DNA of 64,000 nt from Acidobacteriota bacterium. GTDB lineage: Bacteria > Acidobacteriota > Terriglobia > Terriglobales > Acidobacteriaceae. A program made the position numbers and the translations under genes. The DNA is taken from contig JAJZIJ010000007.1 of NCBI GenBank assembly GCA_021810625.1, positions 1 to 64,000 on the forward strand, in the 5' to 3' direction. Positions 60,789-64,000 of the stretch are shown here, piece by piece. A model generated the notes under the pieces. That model ran no database searches and was not told where the DNA came from. It saw only the letters and a list, made by a program, of their open reading frames with translations. Each line of letters opens with the position of its first letter. The stretch's first letter is position 1.

Positions 60789-63700
60789 ATAAGTTCCTCC
60801 GTGCTGCAATGCGCAGCGGTTGAAAGCGACAGCGTGTTCGAGTCATGTTTTCGTCTTTCCACGATGTAATACAACAATGGAACAGCCACGCAGGAAAGCA
60901 AGGTTGAAGCAATTCCTCCGGCCATCAGCGAAAGCGCCAGCCCTTGAAAAATTGGGTCGGTCAAAATGACGCTCGCGCCAATAACAACCGCCGCAGCCGT
61001 CAGTAAGATTGGACGCAGACGCACGGCTCCGGCATCGACCACGGCCTGCTCCAGCGTCATGCCTTCGTCGCGACGTTGCCCGATAAAATCCACAAGGATA
61101 ATCGAGTTGCGAACAATAATTCCTGCCCCCGCGATGAAACCAATCATCGACGTTGCCGTAAAGAATGCTCCCATCAACGCATGGGCTGGCAGGATTCCGA
61201 TGAGTGTGAGTGGAATGGGAGCCATAATGATGAACGGTGCCAGAAAAGAACGAAACCATCCCACGACCAGAACATAAATCAGCAACAACGCGCCTGCGAA
61301 AGCAAGTCCTAAGTCGCGAAAGACCTCAATGGTAATTTGCCACTCACCATCCCACTTCATCGAATATCGCGCGGTAGAGTCCGGCTGAACAGAGTTATAG
61401 CGACCTAGAATATATCCTTGCGGCAGGCGTAGCTTGTCGAGCGCCCGATTCATTTTCAGAATCGCATACACCGGACTTTCTTCTCCACCTGCAAGGTCTC
61501 CAGTTACATAGACCACGCGCCGCATGTTTTTGCGATAGATGCTGGGTTGTAATGTTGTCTCGTGCAGAGTCGTCACTTCTCCCAGCGACACTTGACCGCC
61601 ACTGGCCGTTGGCAGTTTCAACCCCTGCAACTGCTCAATGCTCGAGCGATCCGCGCGATCCAGACGAACATTGATCGGAACCGCCTCTTTGGCCGTGGCG
61701 GAGTGCAACAATCCCGCATTGGCTCCATGCAGGGCAATCTCCAGTGTGCGCGTTACCTCCTCTGCCGAAACTCCCACCTGGGCGGCTTTGGCAAGATCGA
61801 CGCGCATGTCGTATTTCGGTTGCGGGTCTTCCACGTACCAGTTAACATCCACCACTCCGGGTGTCTGTCGAAAGATTTGCTTGATCTGTTTTGCTACATC
61901 AATCTGGCCGTTCAGGTCTGGCCCATAGACTTCCGCCACCAGCGTTTGTAGCACTGGCGGCCCAGGCGGAACTTCACTTACTTCAATGCGAGCGCCAAAC
62001 GGAGCGGCAATTTTATCCAGTTCTGGCCGCAATCTGCGCGCAATCTCGTGACTCTGCGCGCCTCGTTCATTTTTCGGAAGCAGGTTAACTTGAATGTCTG
62101 CCTGGTTCGGTTGGTTACGAAGGAAATAGTGTCGCACCAGTCCATTGAAGTTGTATGGGCCGGATGTTCCGGCATATATCTGATAGTTCACGATCTCCGG
62201 CTGTTTTGCGAGATACGCGCCCATCGCCTGCGCCAAGCGCGTGGTCTGCTCCAGTGTGCTTCCATCCTTCATGTCGATGATGATCTGGAACTCGCTCTTA
62301 TTGTCGAAGGGCAACATTTTCACCTTGACCAGCTTGAGCGGTACCAGAAGGATCGACAGCAATAAGAGAACCACCACGCTCCCTAAAAATAAATATCGGG
62401 AAGAGGCTTTCGCGATCAACGGGCGCATCACGCGGTGGTAGGTGCGCGTCATCCAGCTATTGGATTCATCATGAGGCTTCGCAGCGTCGTGCGCGTAGTG
62501 TCCCAGCAATCGCAGAGAGGCCCACGGAGAAATAATGAAGGCCACAAGCAACGACAACAGCATGGCCGCAGAAGCGCCAACGGGGATGGGACGCATGTAC
62601 GGCCCCATCAATCCCCGTACAAAAGCCATCGGCAAGATGGACGCGACCACCGTAAAGGTTGCCAGAATGGTTGGATTTCCAACTTCTCCCACAGCTTCTA
62701 CGGCGACTTCCGCAAGATTTCTACCTTTGCACTCCGGCAATCGGAAATGACGAACAATGTTTTCGACGACGACGATAGCATCATCCACCAGAATGCCAAT
62801 GCTGAAGATGAGCGCAAACAGAGTCACGCGGTTTAGCGTGTAACCATAAAAATAAAAAATGGCAAGCGTGAATGCCAGCGTAACGGGAATCGCCAGAAGA
62901 ACGACACCAGACTCTCTCCAACCCAGCGCAAATGCAACGAGCACGGTGACAGAAAAAATAGCCAGCAGTAAGTGTTCGAGTAACTCATCCGACTTTTCTT
63001 TTGCCGTATCTCCATAGTTGCGCGTTGTGGTGATGTTTAAGTCCTGCGGTAGAACATCCCCACGCAATTTCTGGATGCGATCCAGAACGTGGTTGGCAAC
63101 CATCGTTGCATTGGTGCCTTTAATCTTGGCGACGGTAATCGTCACGGCAGGATAATCAACACCTTGCTGCAATCCTGGCTGCTGCTTCGTTCCGGCTGCA
63201 TTGGCGTAGAGTACATAGTTGCTCGGTTCGGCAGGGCCATCCTCAATCTTTTTCGCTACATCTCGAAGATAGACAGGGTGCCCGTTTTTAAGGCTCACAA
63301 CAACTTGCTGCAATCCATTGGCATCGGTAAGAAAGCGGCCCGCGTCAACGAGAAACTCGCGATTGCCCTGCGAAAAAGATCCAACCTGCGCTCTGACGTT
63401 GGCAGCCTGCAAACTGCCAACAACCTGCCCCGCCGTCACGCCATAAGCTGCCAGACGCGCATCATCCAGCACCACGCGCGCGGTGCGCGGCTCGCCGCCA
63501 ATGATCGTTACCTCAGAAACATTGTCGGTCTGCTTGATATTGTCTTTGAGTTCCGCAGCGATCTGGCGCAGTCGATACGCATCGTAGTTCGGCCCCCACA
63601 ATGTAAGCGCAAGAATGGAAACATCGTCAATCGAGCGCGCTTTGACAATCGGAGGCGAGACTCCGGGGGGCATCGTGGCAAGGTTGGAATAGAGCTTGTC

Positions 63701-64000
63701 GTAGGTCTTTACAATGGCATCTTCCTGGTTGGAGCCAACCTGAAAACGCACGATGATAAGGCTGGAACCTGGACGCGAGATGGAGTAGACATATTCCACG
63801 CTGGGAATCTGACGTAGCAATTTTTCCAGCGGAACGCTGACGCGCTGCTCCACCTCCTGCGGAGAAGCTCCGGGCATCGACACCATCACATCCAACATAG
63901 GTACGATGATCTGGGGTTCTTCTTCGCGTGGCGTTTTCAGAACAGCAAACGCGCCCACAAGAAACGCAAACAGGATCAGCAGCGGCGTCAATTTGGAATT
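60785..64000 (-). CDS. RND-family efflux permease (5' end outside window)
   Basis: At least 1069 residues; the frame is still open at the right edge, and the first residues of helix 1 are probably missing. AcrB-like layout: periplasmic porter domains at about 30-320 and 560-860, helices 2-6 with [20 protein letters not shown] (proton-relay Asp pair in helix 4), and helices 8-12 near the end with [19 protein letters not shown]. Extrudes drugs, solvents or metals by proton antiport as a trimer. The C-terminus ends with translational coupling to the DUF2892 gene. The membrane-fusion partner is expected beyond the edge. Confidence 0.93.
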   Translation of the reverse strand, partial: NSKLTPLLILFAFLVGAFAVLKTPREEEPQIIVPMLDVMVSMPGASPQEVEQRVSVPLEKLLRQIPSVEYVYSISRPGSSLIIVRFQVGSNQEDAIVKTYDKLYSNLATMPPGVSPPIVKARSIDDVSILALTLWGPNYDAYRLRQIAAELKDNIKQTDNVSEVTIIGGEPRTARVVLDDARLAAYGVTAGQVVGSLQAANVRAQVGSFSQGNREFLVDAGRFLTDANGLQQVVVSLKNGHPVYLRDVAKKIEDGPAEPSNYVLYANAAGTKQQPGLQQGVDYPAVTITVAKIKGTNATMVANHVLDRIQKLRGDVLPQDLNITTTRNYGDTAKEKSDELLEHLLLAIFSVTVLVAFALGWRESGVVLLAIPVTLAFTLAIFYFYGYTLNRVTLFALIFSIGILVDDAIVVVENIVRHFRLPECKGRNLAEVAVEAVGEVGNPTILATFTVVASILPMAFVRGLMGPYMRPIPVGASAAMLLSLLVAFIISPWASLRLLGHYAHDAAKPHDESNSWMTRTYHRVMRPLIAKASSRYLFLGSVVVLLLLSILLVPLKLVKVKMLPFDNKSEFQIIIDMKDGSTLEQTTRLAQAMGAYLAKQPEIVNYQIYAGTSGPYNFNGLVRHYFLRNQPNQADIQVNLLPKNERGAQSHEIARRLRPELDKIAAPFGARIEVSEVPPGPPVLQTLVAEVYGPDLNGQIDVAKQIKQIFRQTPGVVDVNWYVEDPQPKYDMRVDLAKAAQVGVSAEEVTRTLEIALHGANAGLLHSATAKEAVPINVRLDRADRSSIEQLQGLKLPTASGGQVSLGEVTTLHETTLQPSIYRKNMRRVVYVTGDLAGGEESPVYAILKMNRALDKLRLPQGYILGRYNSVQPDSTARYSMKWDGEWQITIEVFRDLGLAFAGALLLIYVLVVGWFRSFLAPFIIMAPIPLTLIGILPAHALMGAFFTATSMIGFIAGAGIIVRNSIILVDFIGQRRDEGMTLEQAVVDAGAVRLRPILLTAAAVVIGASVILTDPIFQGLALSLMAGGIASTLLSCVAVPLLYYIVERRKHDSNTLSLSTAAHCSTEELI

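Overview
The window looks like chromosomal DNA of an acidobacterium of the Terriglobia type (inference). It is moderately GC-rich and encodes a Gram-negative envelope (kdsB, lpxD, outer-membrane barrels), futalosine-route menaquinone synthesis (mqnE), many ECF sigma/anti-sigma genes, secreted proteins with Asp-box or Ig-like repeats, and several families of short palindromic intergenic repeats. No rRNA, tRNA, CRISPR array or prophage was seen.

Layout. 1-1250: end of an IS481-type element, a patchwork of short repeats, and an acyltransferase that looks cut off. 1257-15940: housekeeping and envelope genes: trpD; sucCD and ndk; an aldo/keto reductase; an outer-membrane protein; kdsB; an EfpL-type elongation factor P; a 32-residue membrane peptide; hom; a lone nuoB; an OmpA-like protein with Ig-like repeats; an Asp-box propeller coupled to a GNAT. 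15944-31140: mqnE, a rhomboid homologue lacking its catalytic residues, a LysW-like zinc ribbon, a BaiN-like flavoprotein, rpsA, an HIT hydrolase, a membrane glycosyltransferase, purA, lpxD and an ECF sigma factor carrying its own zinc-finger tail. 31251-38416: uvrC, gmd, a two-PDZ protein, an ECF sigma/HEAT anti-sigma pair and RNase HI.

38417-48830 is accessory in character. It holds an AT-rich two-gene cassette, including a zinc-ribbon protein with a HEPN-like motif, bounded by near-identical direct repeats. Next come msrPQ and an acyltransferase-3 gene whose first 40 codons are a duplicate of the start of msrP. A nitric-oxide-response module follows (Crp/Fnr regulator, palindromic operator, ric, nnrS), then a Tat-exported glycosidase and an orphan higA next to a 40-bp copy of part of itself.

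48860-60537 is the late half of the dcw cluster (murD-ftsW-murG, a glycine-rich surface protein on the other strand, murC-ftsQ-ftsA-ftsZ) followed by a His-rich penicillin-binding protein. The window ends inside an RND efflux pump translationally coupled to a small DUF2892 protein.

The most noteworthy items are the msrP/acyltransferase gene chimera, in which every coding difference between the two copies is synonymous, and the repeat-bounded HEPN-like cassette. Next in interest are the pseudo-rhomboid, the self-contained ECF-zinc-finger protein, the structured leader at 53.6 kb and the 32-residue membrane peptide preceded by consecutive hairpins.
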